From Rhodobacteraceae bacterium F11138 (GTDB lineage: Bacteria > Pseudomonadota > Alphaproteobacteria > Rhodobacterales > Rhodobacteraceae), in the NCBI GenBank assembly GCA_016521575.1, contig JAEKDP010000001.1:849894-913893 (forward strand): a stretch of DNA of 64,000 nt, read 5' to 3'. The notes under the pieces were generated by a model. The model was not told the DNA's origin. It saw only the letters and a list, made by a program, of their open reading frames with translations, and did no database searches. Positions within the stretch are counted from its first letter, which is position 1. Every line of letters begins with the position of its first letter. The translations under genes and the position numbers were made by a program. Shown here in pieces: positions 51,785 to 60,530 of the stretch.

Positions 51785-53584
51785 ATGACACCGCTCACAC
51801 ATATCCGCAATTTCTCTATCGTCGCCCATATCGACCACGGGAAATCCACCCTTGCCGATCGTCTGATTCAAGAGACCGGCACCGTTGCCGGCCGTGACAT
51901 GAAGGAACAGCTGCTCGATGCCATGGACATCGAACGCGAACGCGGCATCACCATCAAGGCCAACACCGTGCGCATCGATTATCTGGCGGATGATGGCGAG
52001 CAATATGTGCTGAACCTGATCGACACACCGGGGCATGTGGATTTTGCCTATGAGGTCAGCCGCTCCATGCGCGCGGTCGAAGGTTCGTTGCTGGTGGTGG
52101 ACAGCACCCAGGGGGTCGAGGCGCAGACCCTGGCCAATGTCTATCAGGCCATTGAAGCCGACCATGAAATCGTGCCGGTGCTGAACAAGATAGACCTGCC
52201 CGCCACCGACTGCGACCGGGTGGCCGAACAGATCGAGGATGTCATCGGCATCGACGCGTCAGAGGCGATTCGGGTCAGCGCAAAAACCGGCGTCGGCATC
52301 CACGAGACGCTGGAAGCCATCGTCACCCATCTGCCGGCCCCCACAGGCAATCGTGACGCGCCGCTCAAGGCGATGCTGGTGGACAGTTGGTATGATTCCT
52401 ACCTGGGTGTGATCGTTCTGGTGCGCATCATGGACGGTGTGCTGAAAAAAGGCGACCGGGTGCGGATGATGCAGAACGACAGTGTGCATCTGGTCGACCG
52501 CATCGGCGTGTTCCGCCCGGCCATGCAGGTGATCGACGAACTGGGCCCGGGCGAGATCGGATTTCTCACCGCCAGTATCAAACAGGTTCGCGATACCCGT
52601 GTCGGCGATACGATCACGCATGAAAAACACGGCTGCGACACGGCTTTGCCCGGCTTCAAACCGTCGCAGCCGGTGGTGTTCTGTGGCCTGTTCCCGGTGG
52701 ATTCCGCCGAATTCGAAGATCTGCGCGACGCGATTCAGAAGCTGGCGTTGAACGATGCCTCGTTCTCTTACGAAATGGAGACATCGGCGGCCCTGGGCTT
52801 TGGCTTTCGTTGCGGTTTTCTGGGCTTGTTGCACCTTGAGGTCATCCGGGACCGGATCGAGCGCGAATATGATATCGAGCTGATCACCACTGCTCCCAGC
52901 GTGGTTTATCATGTCTATATGCGCGACGGCGAGATGATCGAGCTGCACAACCCCGCCGACATGCCCGACCTGACCCATGTGGATCATCTGGAAGAACCGC
53001 GTATCAAGGCCACGATCCTGGTGCCGGATGAATACCTGGGCGACGTGCTGAAACTGTGCCAGGATCGCCGCGGCATTCAGATGGATCTCACCTATGCCGG
53101 CGCCCGCGCGATGGTGGTCTATGACCTGCCGCTGAACGAGGTCGTGTTCGATTTCTATGACCGGCTGAAATCGGTCACCAAAGGGTACGCGTCGTTCGAC
53201 TATCATCTGACCGACTACCGGCAGGACAATCTGGTCAAGATGTCGATTCTTGTGAATGACGAACCCGTGGATGCGCTGTCGATGATGGTCCATCGCGACC
53301 GCGCCGAAGCAAGAGGGCGCGCCATGGTCGAGAAGCTCAAGGATCTGATCCCGCGCCATATGTTCAAGATTCCGATTCAGGCCGCAATCGGTGGCAAGGT
53401 CATTGCCCGCGAAACCCTGTCTGCCATGCGCAAGGATGTGACTGCCAAATGTTATGGCGGGGATGCGACGCGCAAGAAGAAGCTGTTGGAAAAACAGAAG
53501 AAGGGCAAGAAGAAGATGCGCCAGTTCGGGAAAGTCGACATCCCGCAGGAAGCATTTATTTCCGCCCTCAAAATGGATGGCTGA
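51785..53584 (+). CDS. lepA: elongation factor 4 (LepA)
   Basis: Protein of 599 residues, the standard LepA length. The start [20 protein letters not shown] contains G1, [20 protein letters not shown] is G3, and VLNKIDLPA is G4. The C-terminal domain unique to LepA includes [20 protein letters not shown] and [20 protein letters not shown]. It is a translational GTPase that acts on stalled or back-translocated ribosomes. The ATG at 51785 is fixed by homology. There is no Shine-Dalgarno before it, and a promoter ends just upstream, so it is probably read from a leaderless mRNA. Confidence 0.97.
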   Translation: MTPLTHIRNFSIVAHIDHGKSTLADRLIQETGTVAGRDMKEQLLDAMDIERERGITIKANTVRIDYLADDGEQYVLNLIDTPGHVDFAYEVSRSMRAVEGSLLVVDSTQGVEAQTLANVYQAIEADHEIVPVLNKIDLPATDCDRVAEQIEDVIGIDASEAIRVSAKTGVGIHETLEAIVTHLPAPTGNRDAPLKAMLVDSWYDSYLGVIVLVRIMDGVLKKGDRVRMMQNDSVHLVDRIGVFRPAMQVIDELGPGEIGFLTASIKQVRDTRVGDTITHEKHGCDTALPGFKPSQPVVFCGLFPVDSAEFEDLRDAIQKLALNDASFSYEMETSAALGFGFRCGFLGLLHLEVIRDRIEREYDIELITTAPSVVYHVYMRDGEMIELHNPADMPDLTHVDHLEEPRIKATILVPDEYLGDVLKLCQDRRGIQMDLTYAGARAMVVYDLPLNEVVFDFYDRLKSVTKGYASFDYHLTDYRQDNLVKMSILVNDEPVDALSMMVHRDRAEARGRAMVEKLKDLIPRHMFKIPIQAAIGGKVIARETLSAMRKDVTAKCYGGDATRKKKLLEKQKKGKKKMRQFGKVDIPQEAFISALKMDG

Positions 53585-53826
53585 ATCAATCCGCTTTCAG
53601 CGTGTTCGCGCTGAGTCACCAAGCCAAATGCCGCCAATCCGCATACTGTCGCGACGACATCCGGTTCGGCGAAGGCAATGTGCATCCGTTCCACGGGTCC
53701 GAACGGCACAGCCCGGAAGGTTCCGCGCGCAAAGGGACGGCACTGTAACAGAACGGCCCTGTGTCAGGTCTGAACAATGTCAGCCAATGGTGTTGTGTCG
53801 CTGGGTTCTGACCCGCCGGAGCGGGA
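53585..53826. other. spacer between lepA and tRNA-Tyr
   Basis: No gene is supported. Just after lepA, TCAGCG (53597-53602) pairs with CGCTGA (53609-53614) around a 6-base loop without a T-run. Near the tRNA end CCCGC (53812-53816) pairs with GCGGG (53821-53825) and may help end the tRNA transcript on the minus strand. Confidence 0.35.
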
Positions 53827-53910
53827 TGGTGGGCGACCCTGGAATCGAACCAGGCGTGCGTCTCCGCGAGGGAGTTACAGTCCCCTGCCACACCTTGCGG
53901 CCTGTCGCCC
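53827..53910 (-). tRNA. tRNA-Tyr (GTA)
   Basis: The minus strand folds as a class II tRNA of 84 bases. The acceptor stem pairs GGGCGAC with GTCGCCC. The anticodon stem pairs GGGGA with TCCCT (one G-U) around CTGTAAC, anticodon GTA. A long variable arm (CTCGCGGAGACGCACG region) precedes the T arm CCTGG-TTCGATT-CCAGG. The discriminator A is followed by an encoded CCA (53829-53827). Its promoter is at 53944-53972. Confidence 0.95.
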
Positions 53911-53943
53911 ACTGTCATGCGCATTGCGCCTGACGTGAAGGCG

Positions 53944-53972
53944 TGATTACAAGCGCACCAAAGGGGCGTCAA
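53944..53972 (-). promoter_or_regulatory. tRNA-Tyr promoter
   Basis: On the minus strand TTGACG (53972-53967), 17 bases, and TAATCA (53949-53944). Transcription would start near 53937, about 27 bases before the mature tRNA 5' end. Confidence 0.6.
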
Positions 53973-54031
53973 CAGGAAAATCCGCTGCTTTGACGTTGGA
54001 AATCGGATTGCCGGGTACAAAGGACAGCACC

Positions 54032-54805
54032 ATGAAAAAACCCAAGTGGGTGGTGGAAAAGGAACAGGCCCGCAAGGCGCAGGGCGACGAAACCGTCTGG
54101 CTGTTCGGGCTGCATGCCGTGCGCGATGCACTGGTCAATCCCCGGCGCGAAAAATTGCGTCTGATCGTAACGTTGAATGCCCAGACCAGACTGGCCGAAG
54201 CCATAGCCGAAGCAGGGGTCACGCCCGAGCTTGCGGATGCGCGCAAGTTCACCGCCCCGATCGATCCGGGTTCTGTCCATCAGGGTGCTGCTCTGCAGGT
54301 CAAACCCCTGTCCTGGGGTAGCCTCAGCGAAGTCTGCATTGGCGCGGATGCACCTCGGGTGCTGTTGCTGGACCGGGTGACCGACCCGCATAACGTGGGT
54401 GCCATCCTGCGCAGTGCAGAGGTGCTGGGGGCCAGCGCAGTCATCGGGACGCGTCATCATTCCGCGCCTGAAACCGGGGCGTTGGCCAAAACCGCCAGCG
54501 GCGCGTTGGAGCGCCAACCCTATCTGCGCGTGCGCAATTTGGCCGATACTATCACTGAATTGCAGAACATGGGATATCTCGTGCTGGGGCTGGACGGAGA
54601 GGCCACCGCCACCATCGAGGAAGCGGTGAGCGGCCGCACGGACGGTGCGGTGGCGCTGGTTTTGGGGGCCGAGGGGCCTGGCTTGCGCCAGAAGACCCGG
54701 GAAACCGTGGATCAGCTGGTGCGCATTGATGCGGCGGGTGCCTTTGGGTCGCTGAATGTCTCGAATGCTGCGGCCGTCGGGTTGTATGCGTCGCGCCGGG
54801 GCTAG
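54032..54805 (+). CDS. rlmB: TrmH/RlmB-type rRNA 2'-O-methyltransferase
   Basis: Protein of 257 residues. The N-terminal substrate-binding domain starts VWLFGLHAVRDALVNPRREK, and the SPOUT domain carries motif 1 DRVTDPHNVGAILRSAEVLG, motif 2 VALVLGAEGPGLRQ and motif 3 LNVSNAAAVGLYAS. This fits 23S rRNA Gm2251 methyltransferase RlmB, though other TrmH-family targets cannot be ruled out. The ATG at 54032 has AAGGA before it. It is divergent from the tRNA-Tyr gene. Confidence 0.9.
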   Translation: MKKPKWVVEKEQARKAQGDETVWLFGLHAVRDALVNPRREKLRLIVTLNAQTRLAEAIAEAGVTPELADARKFTAPIDPGSVHQGAALQVKPLSWGSLSEVCIGADAPRVLLLDRVTDPHNVGAILRSAEVLGASAVIGTRHHSAPETGALAKTASGALERQPYLRVRNLADTITELQNMGYLVLGLDGEATATIEEAVSGRTDGAVALVLGAEGPGLRQKTRETVDQLVRIDAAGAFGSLNVSNAAAVGLYASRRG

Positions 54806-54913
54806 GGTTTAAGGGGCGACCATGTCGGCCGATATGGCCCAAGCATTGGTTGATGTTGTAAACGCGGCCAGTGGACCGATATTGAAAAGGCGCAATTGCA
54901 AAGGCCCAGGCAG

Positions 54914-55219
54914 ATGCCCCAGACCACCAAGATTGCTACTTGTTGTTATTGCGGCACGCGCGCTGCGCTGGTGTTGCGTGGGCAGATCCGCCATGAACTG
55001 GCCTGCTCGGCATGTGGCGCACCGCTGCATGAGTTGAAGATGCTGCGCCAAGACCCTGCCGGTGCTGCGCATGCGGTCCCCGGCAGGTCGAAATCGCGCA
55101 AGCAGGCCCGTATTTCCCGCCGACCGGTGAAGAAATCAAAGCCCAGGAAAAAGCGCAGGGGCCTGATGTACAAGATGCTGGAGGAAGCCTGGGATGTGGT
55201 CGAGGATCTGCTGGACTGA
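54914..55219 (+). CDS. small zinc-ribbon protein
   Basis: Protein of 101 residues. CCYCG and ACSACG near the N-terminus form a CxxC...CxxC zinc ribbon. A basic linker (KSRKQARISRRPVKKSKPRK) follows, and the C-terminus is an acidic helix (MLEEAWDVVEDLLD). The plan suggests a nucleic-acid-associated protein. Conserved hypothetical type in Rhodobacterales by impression; function unknown. AGG and a short spacer precede the ATG at 54914. Confidence 0.75.
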   Translation: MPQTTKIATCCYCGTRAALVLRGQIRHELACSACGAPLHELKMLRQDPAGAAHAVPGRSKSRKQARISRRPVKKSKPRKKRRGLMYKMLEEAWDVVEDLLD

Positions 55220-55312
55220 TCCCGTAAAACCAGGCTCACGGATGGTTCAAGGGTGCTTCACATCTGCGTTTCCCGGGTTTTCTTGGCGGGCATCTGTTGT
55301 CATTGTCAGGAA

Positions 55313-55798
55313 ATGACAAGACACAAGCCATTCAGTATCATACCCGTTCTGCGCCTGTGCCTGTGCATGTTCGGTCTGGCATATGCCGCATTCGCCGCGC
55401 TTGCCGTTCGGGCGGACCAGCCGATCTTTTATGCCCCGGACGGGGCCGCCATCGATGGGTATGATGTCGTGACCTATTTTACCGCAGGCGAACCGGCATC
55501 GGGGGATCCTGAAAACGCGGTAATGTGGAAGGGCGCTCTCTGGTTGTTCGTGTCCGACGAAAACCGCGAAAAATTCGAAGCCAACCCGCGCGCCTATGCC
55601 CCGCAGTTTGGCGGATATTGTGCCTACGGTGTGTCGCTGGGTCTGGTGGTCGATACCGACCCTCAGGTCTGGGCGATCCGGAACGGCAAACTGTATCTGA
55701 TACACAGTCGCGAGACCCTGGCCAGCTGGGCGCGGGATGTTGCCGGCAATATCCAGCGGGCGGATGCCAACTGGCCCCAGGTTCTGGCCGCGAAATAG
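55313..55798 (+). CDS. YHS domain secreted protein (second paralogue)
   Basis: Protein of 161 residues with an N-terminal hydrophobic segment (RLCLCMFGLAYAAFAALAV). The YHS-like domain reads IDGYDVVTYFTAGEPASGDP, FVSDENREKFEANPRAYAPQ and YCAYGVSLGLVV, and then LYLIHSRETLASWARDVAGN and NWPQVL. It matches the protein at 32021-32539 in layout and in these blocks, so the two are paralogues. Probably periplasmic or membrane-tethered. Function unknown. A start at 55313 is preferred, with AGGA close upstream. Confidence 0.8.
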   Translation: MTRHKPFSIIPVLRLCLCMFGLAYAAFAALAVRADQPIFYAPDGAAIDGYDVVTYFTAGEPASGDPENAVMWKGALWLFVSDENREKFEANPRAYAPQFGGYCAYGVSLGLVVDTDPQVWAIRNGKLYLIHSRETLASWARDVAGNIQRADANWPQVLAAK

Positions 55799-55922
55799 CG
55801 ATCTGGCGGATTCTCACGGATCCGCGATCACCTCTTCAATGGTCCGCTTTCGTTCCTATATCCATGGTGTCCGCGGATCGGAACTTCCGTGGATCATTTT
55901 ACTGTCCCTCGTTCCGATACCT

Positions 55923-55957
55923 GCGCTCAGGATCTTTTCGGTCCTGGGCGCTTTTTT
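55923..55957 (+). terminator. intrinsic terminator after the YHS gene
   Basis: GCGCTCAGGA (55923-55932) pairs with TCCTGGGCGC (55942-55951), ten pairs with one G-T, and six T follow. It lies 125 bases after the YHS gene stop and 61 bases before the CoA-binding protein gene. This is the best-formed terminator in the window. Confidence 0.8.
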
Positions 55958-56018
55958 GAGACGGTCGAACCTGTTAGAGAAATTCGCGTTGAACCTGAAC
56001 CACATGGCGTTGGCGGAA

Positions 56019-56489
56019 ATGACGGATTATTCGGACGGCCTGCTGCGACGGGTGCTCAAGCGGACAAAGGTGATCGCCGTGGTCGGCGTGTCGATGAACC
56101 CGGTACGTCCCAGTTATTATGTGGCACGGTATCTGGCGTTGAAAGGGTATCGGGTGCTTCCCGTCAATCCCGGCCATGCCGGGGCCACATTATTCGGTGA
56201 AACCGTATGCGCCAGCCTGTCGGATATCGAAACTCCGGTCGATATGGTGGATATCTTCCGCCGCTCCGAGGCGGTGCCACCCATCGTGGACGAGGCGCTT
56301 GAGGCCTTTCCCGACTTGCAGACGATCTGGATGCAGATCGGGGTGACGCATGCCGGGGCCGCCGCCAAGGCCGAGGCGCGTGGGGTGACGGTCATTCAGA
56401 ACCGCTGTCCCAAGATCGAGTACCAGCGCTTGTTCGGCGAATTGCGGATGGGCGGCTTTGCCACCGGGATCATTTCGTCCAAGTTGTGA
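56019..56489 (+). CDS. CoA-binding domain protein
   Basis: Protein of 156 residues of the small CoA_binding (Rossmann) family: VLKRTKVIAVVGVSMNPVRP, SYYVARYLALKGYRVLPVNP and ETVCASLSDIETPVDMVDIF, then IWMQIGVTHAGAAAKAEARG and VIQNRCPKIEY. These proteins resemble the N-terminal part of acyl-CoA synthetases and succinyl-CoA synthetase alpha but lack catalysis; their role is unknown. The ATG at 56019 gives the usual start MTDYSDGLL; 56004 is an alternative. A strong terminator precedes the gene. Confidence 0.85.
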   Translation: MTDYSDGLLRRVLKRTKVIAVVGVSMNPVRPSYYVARYLALKGYRVLPVNPGHAGATLFGETVCASLSDIETPVDMVDIFRRSEAVPPIVDEALEAFPDLQTIWMQIGVTHAGAAAKAEARGVTVIQNRCPKIEYQRLFGELRMGGFATGIISSKL

Positions 56490-56514
56490 GGGCACAGATC
56501 ACGACCCGGCCGGG

Positions 56515-56832
56515 TCAATCCGGATCGCGGGCGGCTTTCTCGGCGATCCCGCTGGTGCCTTGGCGGCGCGCCAGTTCGTTCAGTACATCCGACAGCGGTA
56601 TGTCGCGCGCCGCGAGCATCACCAGCAGGTGATAGATCACGTCAGCCGCTTCGCAGGTCAGGGCGGCACGGTCGCCCTTGACGGCTTCGATGATCGCCTC
56701 GATCGCCTCTTCACCGAATTTCTCGGCACATTTTTCGGGGCCTTTGGCAAACAGCTTTGCGGTCCAGCTGCTGTCGGGATCGGCCCCCTTGCGGGCGGCA
56801 ATGGTGGTGGCAAGATCGTCCAGTACGTTCAT
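56515..56832 (-). CDS. hisE: phosphoribosyl-ATP pyrophosphatase
   Basis: Protein of 105 residues. [20 protein letters not shown] and [20 protein letters not shown] then [18 protein letters not shown] are the MazG-like metal-binding helices of HisE. It removes pyrophosphate from phosphoribosyl-ATP in histidine synthesis. Its start overlaps the end of hisF by four bases, so translation is coupled. Monofunctional; no HisI domain is attached. Confidence 0.95.
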   Translation of the reverse strand: MNVLDDLATTIAARKGADPDSSWTAKLFAKGPEKCAEKFGEEAIEAIIEAVKGDRAALTCEAADVIYHLLVMLAARDIPLSDVLNELARRQGTSGIAEKAARDPD

Positions 56833-57590
56833 GTCAGCCTCATCGGGATACCGGCGGCGGCCATGTGTTGCTTGGCCTCACCGATGGTGTAGTCGCCAAA
56901 ATGAAAGATTGACGCGGCCAGCACGGCGCTGGCGCCGCCTTGGGTCACGCCCTGAACCAGATGATCCAGCGTGCCGACGCCGCCGCTGGCGATCACGGGC
57001 ACGTTCACGGCGTCGGATATGGCGCGGGTCAGGGGCAGGTTGAACCCGGCGCGGGTGCCGTCTCGGTCCATGCTGGTCAACAGGATCTCGCCCGCGCCTT
57101 TGGCGGTCACGGTGCGGGCGAATTCGACCGCGTCGATGCCTGTGGGTTTGCGTCCGCCATGGGTGAAGATTTCCCATTTTCCGGGGCTGACGGTCTTGGC
57201 GTCGATGGCGACCACGATGCACTGGCTGCCGAACTGGTCGGCGGCTTCGGCCACCACGTCGGGACGGGCCACCGCGGCCGAGTTGAACGACACCTTGTCG
57301 GCCCCCGCCAGCAGCAGGTCGCGCACGTCTTCGCGACTGCGTACACCGCCGCCGACGGTCAGGGGGATGTAACATTGCTCGGCCGTCCGTTGCACCACGT
57401 CGAACATGGTGCCGCGATTTTCATGGGTCGCGTGGATATCCAGAAAACAAAGCTCGTCCGCCCCGGCGGCGTCATAGGCGCGGGCCGATTCCACCGGATC
57501 GCCCGCATCGACAAGATCGACGAAATTGACGCCCTTGACCACGCGGCCATCGGCGACGTCCAGGCAGGGTATGATGCGGGTCTTCAGCAT
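56829..57590 (-). CDS. hisF: imidazole glycerol phosphate synthase subunit HisF
   Basis: Protein of 253 residues, a TIM barrel. [20 protein letters not shown] begins it with the catalytic Asp11 region. [20 protein letters not shown] and [20 protein letters not shown] are phosphate-binding loops, and [14 protein letters not shown] holds Asp130. It makes imidazole glycerol phosphate and AICAR using ammonia from HisH, whose gene is not adjacent. AAGGAG precedes the ATG at 57590. It is followed by hisE with a four-base overlap. Confidence 0.96.
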   Translation of the reverse strand: MLKTRIIPCLDVADGRVVKGVNFVDLVDAGDPVESARAYDAAGADELCFLDIHATHENRGTMFDVVQRTAEQCYIPLTVGGGVRSREDVRDLLLAGADKVSFNSAAVARPDVVAEAADQFGSQCIVVAIDAKTVSPGKWEIFTHGGRKPTGIDAVEFARTVTAKGAGEILLTSMDRDGTRAGFNLPLTRAISDAVNVPVIASGGVGTLDHLVQGVTQGGASAVLAASIFHFGDYTIGEAKQHMAAAGIPMRLT

Positions 57591-57709
57591 GTCCGCTCCT
57601 TTTGGGCGTTTCCTAAAGGCAAAACCGCGCCGATACCAGAGATGTGACTGGACCATCGCGCCACGCTGTGGCGAGATTGGCGCGCAAAGTTTATCGGAAA
57701 GGGACAAAT

Positions 57710-58162
57710 ATGCGTGGACATATCATTCTGGCAGCCGCGGTTGCCGTGGCCGGGGCGGGACCGGCCGTGGCGGACGATCTGGTGCGGGTCAGGACCGACA
57801 AGTCGGTGACTGCGGCCATGGATGACTTGCAGGAGGCGGTCGAAGGGGCCGGGGCCACGGTGTTCGCGCGGGTCGATCACGCGGCAGGGGCCAGGACCGT
57901 GGACATGGATCTGGGCGATGCACAGCTGCTGATCTTCGGCAATCCCAAGCTGGGTACGCCGGTGATGCAGGCCGACCCCTTGGCAGGCTTGTTCCTGCCG
58001 CTCAAGGTGTTGGCATATGCCGATGGCGACGGGCAGGTCTGGCTGGCCTATGAAGATCCCGAAGAGATGCTGGACGACCTGAAGGTCGATGACGATATGC
58101 CCGCCATTGGCATGATGCAGGGCGCGCTGGACAAGCTGACCGCAAAGGCTGCGGCCAAGTAA
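57710..58162 (+). CDS. secreted DUF302 domain protein
   Basis: Protein of 150 residues with a signal peptide ([18 protein letters not shown]). The rest is a DUF302 domain: [50 protein letters not shown] and [11 protein letters not shown]. The domain is thought to bind small ligands; biological role unknown. It is transcribed opposite to hisF and hisA and lies between them, interrupting what is usually a contiguous his cluster. The stops of this gene and hisA are one base apart. Confidence 0.88.
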   Translation: MRGHIILAAAVAVAGAGPAVADDLVRVRTDKSVTAAMDDLQEAVEGAGATVFARVDHAAGARTVDMDLGDAQLLIFGNPKLGTPVMQADPLAGLFLPLKVLAYADGDGQVWLAYEDPEEMLDDLKVDDDMPAIGMMQGALDKLTAKAAAK

Positions 58163-58171
58163 CCTAGCCGC
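58151..58171. terminator. convergent-end hairpin, DUF302 gene/hisA
   Basis: GCGGC (58151-58155) pairs with GCCGC (58167-58171); the loop contains both opposing stop codons. Short, no T-run. Confidence 0.3.
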
Positions 58172-58886
58172 GCAGAGTTTGCAGCGCCTGTTTCAGATCG
58201 AGCGCGCCATCATAGAGCGCGCGGCCAGAGATCGCTCCGTTCAGTGACGCGCCACAGTCGCGCAGGGCGATCAGATCGTCCAGGGAACTGACGCCGCCCG
58301 AGGCGATGACCGGGATCGAGACCGCGCGGGCCAGCGCGGCGGTGGCGTCGATGTTCGGCCCCTGCATCGCGCCATCCCGGTTGATATCGGTGTAGATGAT
58401 CGCGGCGACGCCCGCGTCTTCAAAGGATCGGGCCAGATCGGTGACCTGGACATCGGTTTCCTCGGCCCAGCCCTTGGTTGCGACCCTGCCGCCCCGGGCG
58501 TCGATGCCAACAGCGATCTTGCCGGGGAACGCGCGCGCGGCCTGGCGCACCAGATCGGGGTTTTCCACCGCGACGGTGCCCAGAATCACGCGGGCCAGCC
58601 CCTTGGCGATCCAGTTTTCGATGGTTTCCATGTCACGGATACCGCCGCCCAGTTGCGCGGGCACATCGCAGGCGGCCAGGATGGCCTCGACCGGGGCGGC
58701 ATTGACCGGCGTGCCAGCAAAGGCACCGTTCAGATCGACCAGATGCAGCCATTCGCAGCCGGCGTCGACAAAGGCGCGGGCCTGCGCCGCCGGGTCGTCG
58801 TTGAACACGGTGGCCTTGTCCATCTCGCCGCGCAGCAGGCGCACGGCTTGTCCGTCTTTCAGATCAATGGCGGGATAGAGGATCAT
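58164..58886 (-). CDS. hisA: phosphoribosylformimino-AICAR phosphate isomerase HisA
   Basis: Protein of 240 residues. [20 protein letters not shown] contains the catalytic Asp8, [20 protein letters not shown] is the first phosphate loop, [14 protein letters not shown] the second catalytic Asp, and [20 protein letters not shown] the last phosphate loop. It isomerises ProFAR in histidine synthesis. AAGG precedes the ATG at 58886. It lies upstream of hisF but is separated from it by the opposite-strand DUF302 gene. Confidence 0.96.
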   Translation of the reverse strand: MILYPAIDLKDGQAVRLLRGEMDKATVFNDDPAAQARAFVDAGCEWLHLVDLNGAFAGTPVNAAPVEAILAACDVPAQLGGGIRDMETIENWIAKGLARVILGTVAVENPDLVRQAARAFPGKIAVGIDARGGRVATKGWAEETDVQVTDLARSFEDAGVAAIIYTDINRDGAMQGPNIDATAALARAVSIPVIASGGVSSLDDLIALRDCGASLNGAISGRALYDGALDLKQALQTLRG

Positions 58887-59022
58887 AGGCGGGCCTTTCG
58901 CAACAGTTTGGCCGCGATATGGCACGGGGCAGGGCGGGATTGCAACGCGCCGCAAGGTCAGGCTTGCCACGGCGCGCGCGGGCGGGTCAGATTGGACCAA
59001 CCACAGGCGGAGGAGACGGATC

Positions 59023-59409
59023 GTGAAGACAATCGTGGTGGGCGCAGCATTGGTAATGGGGCTGGCCGGAATGGCGCTGGCGGACCCGGTCGAGGGCATC
59101 TGGCAGACCGAAGTGGATGACGGGGCCTATGCCCATGTGGATATGGCCCCGTGCGGCGCGGCATTCTGCGGCAAGATCGCACGGACCTTCAACAGCGAGG
59201 GCGAATATGCGTCGCCCAATATCGGCAAGACGCTGATCATCGACATGGTGCCGCAGGGCGATGGCACCTACAAGGGCAAGGCGTGGCGTCCGTCCAACGA
59301 CAAGACCTATATCGGCAAGATGACCCTGAAGGGCGACACGCTGTACCCGGCGGGCTGTGTTCTGGGCGGTCTGCTGTGCTTCGATCAGACCTGGACGCGC
59401 GTCAAATAG
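59023..59409 (+). CDS. secreted DUF2147 domain protein
   Basis: Protein of 128 residues with a signal peptide ([19 protein letters not shown]). The domain is DUF2147: [57 protein letters not shown] and [17 protein letters not shown]. Four Cys in pairs suggest disulphides. The start is GTG at 59023, supported by GGAGGAG nine bases upstream. Lipocalin-like fold is predicted for the family; role unknown. Divergent from hisA. Confidence 0.9.
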   Translation: MKTIVVGAALVMGLAGMALADPVEGIWQTEVDDGAYAHVDMAPCGAAFCGKIARTFNSEGEYASPNIGKTLIIDMVPQGDGTYKGKAWRPSNDKTYIGKMTLKGDTLYPAGCVLGGLLCFDQTWTRVK

Positions 59410-59425
59410 CGGCGGCCCCGGCGGT

Positions 59426-60439
59426 TCAGCCCCCGCAGATGCTTTGCAGCAGCACCCAGTCGCGGTCGCTGAGAACCGGGTCGGGCGATTGCCGCGCCAT
59501 CGGGTCGGCTTCGATCAGGGGAAGGACGGTTTCGCCGGTAATGTCGCGCGCATAGGCATAGGGTGTTGACGGAATTTCCGCGCTGGCAAAGGCCTGCAAC
59601 AAGGGCGCCGCGGCAAGCGGTTCAGAGGGCTTGACCAACACCGTTTCGGCATAGCTGTCCAGCGTGTCGCGCGTCAATCTGCCGGTGGTCAGCAGTTGAA
59701 AGGTGGCAATCGGACCGCTGGACTGCAAAAGAGCCGCCAGCGGGTCGGTGTCCTGCGCGCGGGTGCGTTCGGCCAGGATGTACCCCGCGACGATGGCGGG
59801 GTCCTCGAAATCCTCGATCAGCGCCTTGTTCAACAGGACAATGCCGCCGGGCAGGTGGCGGGCATCGGTCAGGCCTGCGCGCAGGACCACCAGTTTGCGC
59901 ACCTGTGTCCGACGGGCAAGCCGGGCCAGAACCGGCGTTGTCTCGGGGGTCAAACAGGCCCGTCCCGCGACCCTTTCGATGCGTCCCAGCAATGCGGTCC
60001 CGATCGCCTCACGCTTGATCTGGGGCACGACCTGGACCGTGTGCCGCGTCAGCGCGCCCGGTAGCCAAAGCAGCAGCAGCGCCACCAGAACGGTTATGAC
60101 CGCCAAGGTGCTGGCCATACGCAATCGCCCGGGATGGGGCCGCGCGCGTTCAATGGCCTGACGCAGTTTTTCGATCGCCGCCACCATGTCGGTTTCGTTC
60201 CGGGCGATTTCCAACGTTTCGCCCGGATCGCCGTCTGGACCATAGATGGCGGGCAGCTCGCCGGGGTTGAGACGGTCCAGCGCCGCCAGAGACCAATGGG
60301 TCAGGGGGCGGTCGCGCATGTCGGAAATTGTCAGCGTGGCCTCACCGATCGACAGGATCACTTCGCGGCGTTGCTCTTCGGGGCCGGGGCGCCACAGGCC
60401 CGCAGCCTCGAGTCGCTCATATTCCTTCAATGCTGTCAT
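59426..60439 (-). CDS. single-pass membrane protein with degenerate M48-like domain
   Basis: Protein of 337 residues. The N-terminal cytosolic part (residues 1-110) has PH-like features (REVILSIGEATLTISDMRDR). One TM lies at about residues 118-138 (LAVITVLVALLLLWLPGAL). The periplasmic part carries RKLVVLRAGLTDARHLPGGI, IVLLNKALIEDFEDPAIVAG and YILAERTRAQ. This reads like the M48 peptidase core G-x-V-x-L-x3-L-x(8)-E-x2-A-x-V-L-A-H-E-x2-H, but the HExxH zinc site is replaced by AERTR. It may be a protease-derived binding protein. No known name. Start at 60439 by best N-terminus. Confidence 0.75.
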   Translation of the reverse strand: MTALKEYERLEAAGLWRPGPEEQRREVILSIGEATLTISDMRDRPLTHWSLAALDRLNPGELPAIYGPDGDPGETLEIARNETDMVAAIEKLRQAIERARPHPGRLRMASTLAVITVLVALLLLWLPGALTRHTVQVVPQIKREAIGTALLGRIERVAGRACLTPETTPVLARLARRTQVRKLVVLRAGLTDARHLPGGIVLLNKALIEDFEDPAIVAGYILAERTRAQDTDPLAALLQSSGPIATFQLLTTGRLTRDTLDSYAETVLVKPSEPLAAAPLLQAFASAEIPSTPYAYARDITGETVLPLIEADPMARQSPDPVLSDRDWVLLQSICGG

Positions 60440-60530
60440 CTGTCGGGGATACTGCGCCTCTGTTTGGAGCAGGGTGTAACATGCGGGCCGAAGGCGCGGC
60501 AAATGGCTTTGTGGCGGGTTTGGCCGGTTC

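Noticed and set aside
55815-55895. GATCCGCG/CGCGGATC inverted pair upstream of the terminator at 55923
   Set aside because: Arms are short and about 47 bases apart; the nearby ten-base-pair terminator explains the region better.
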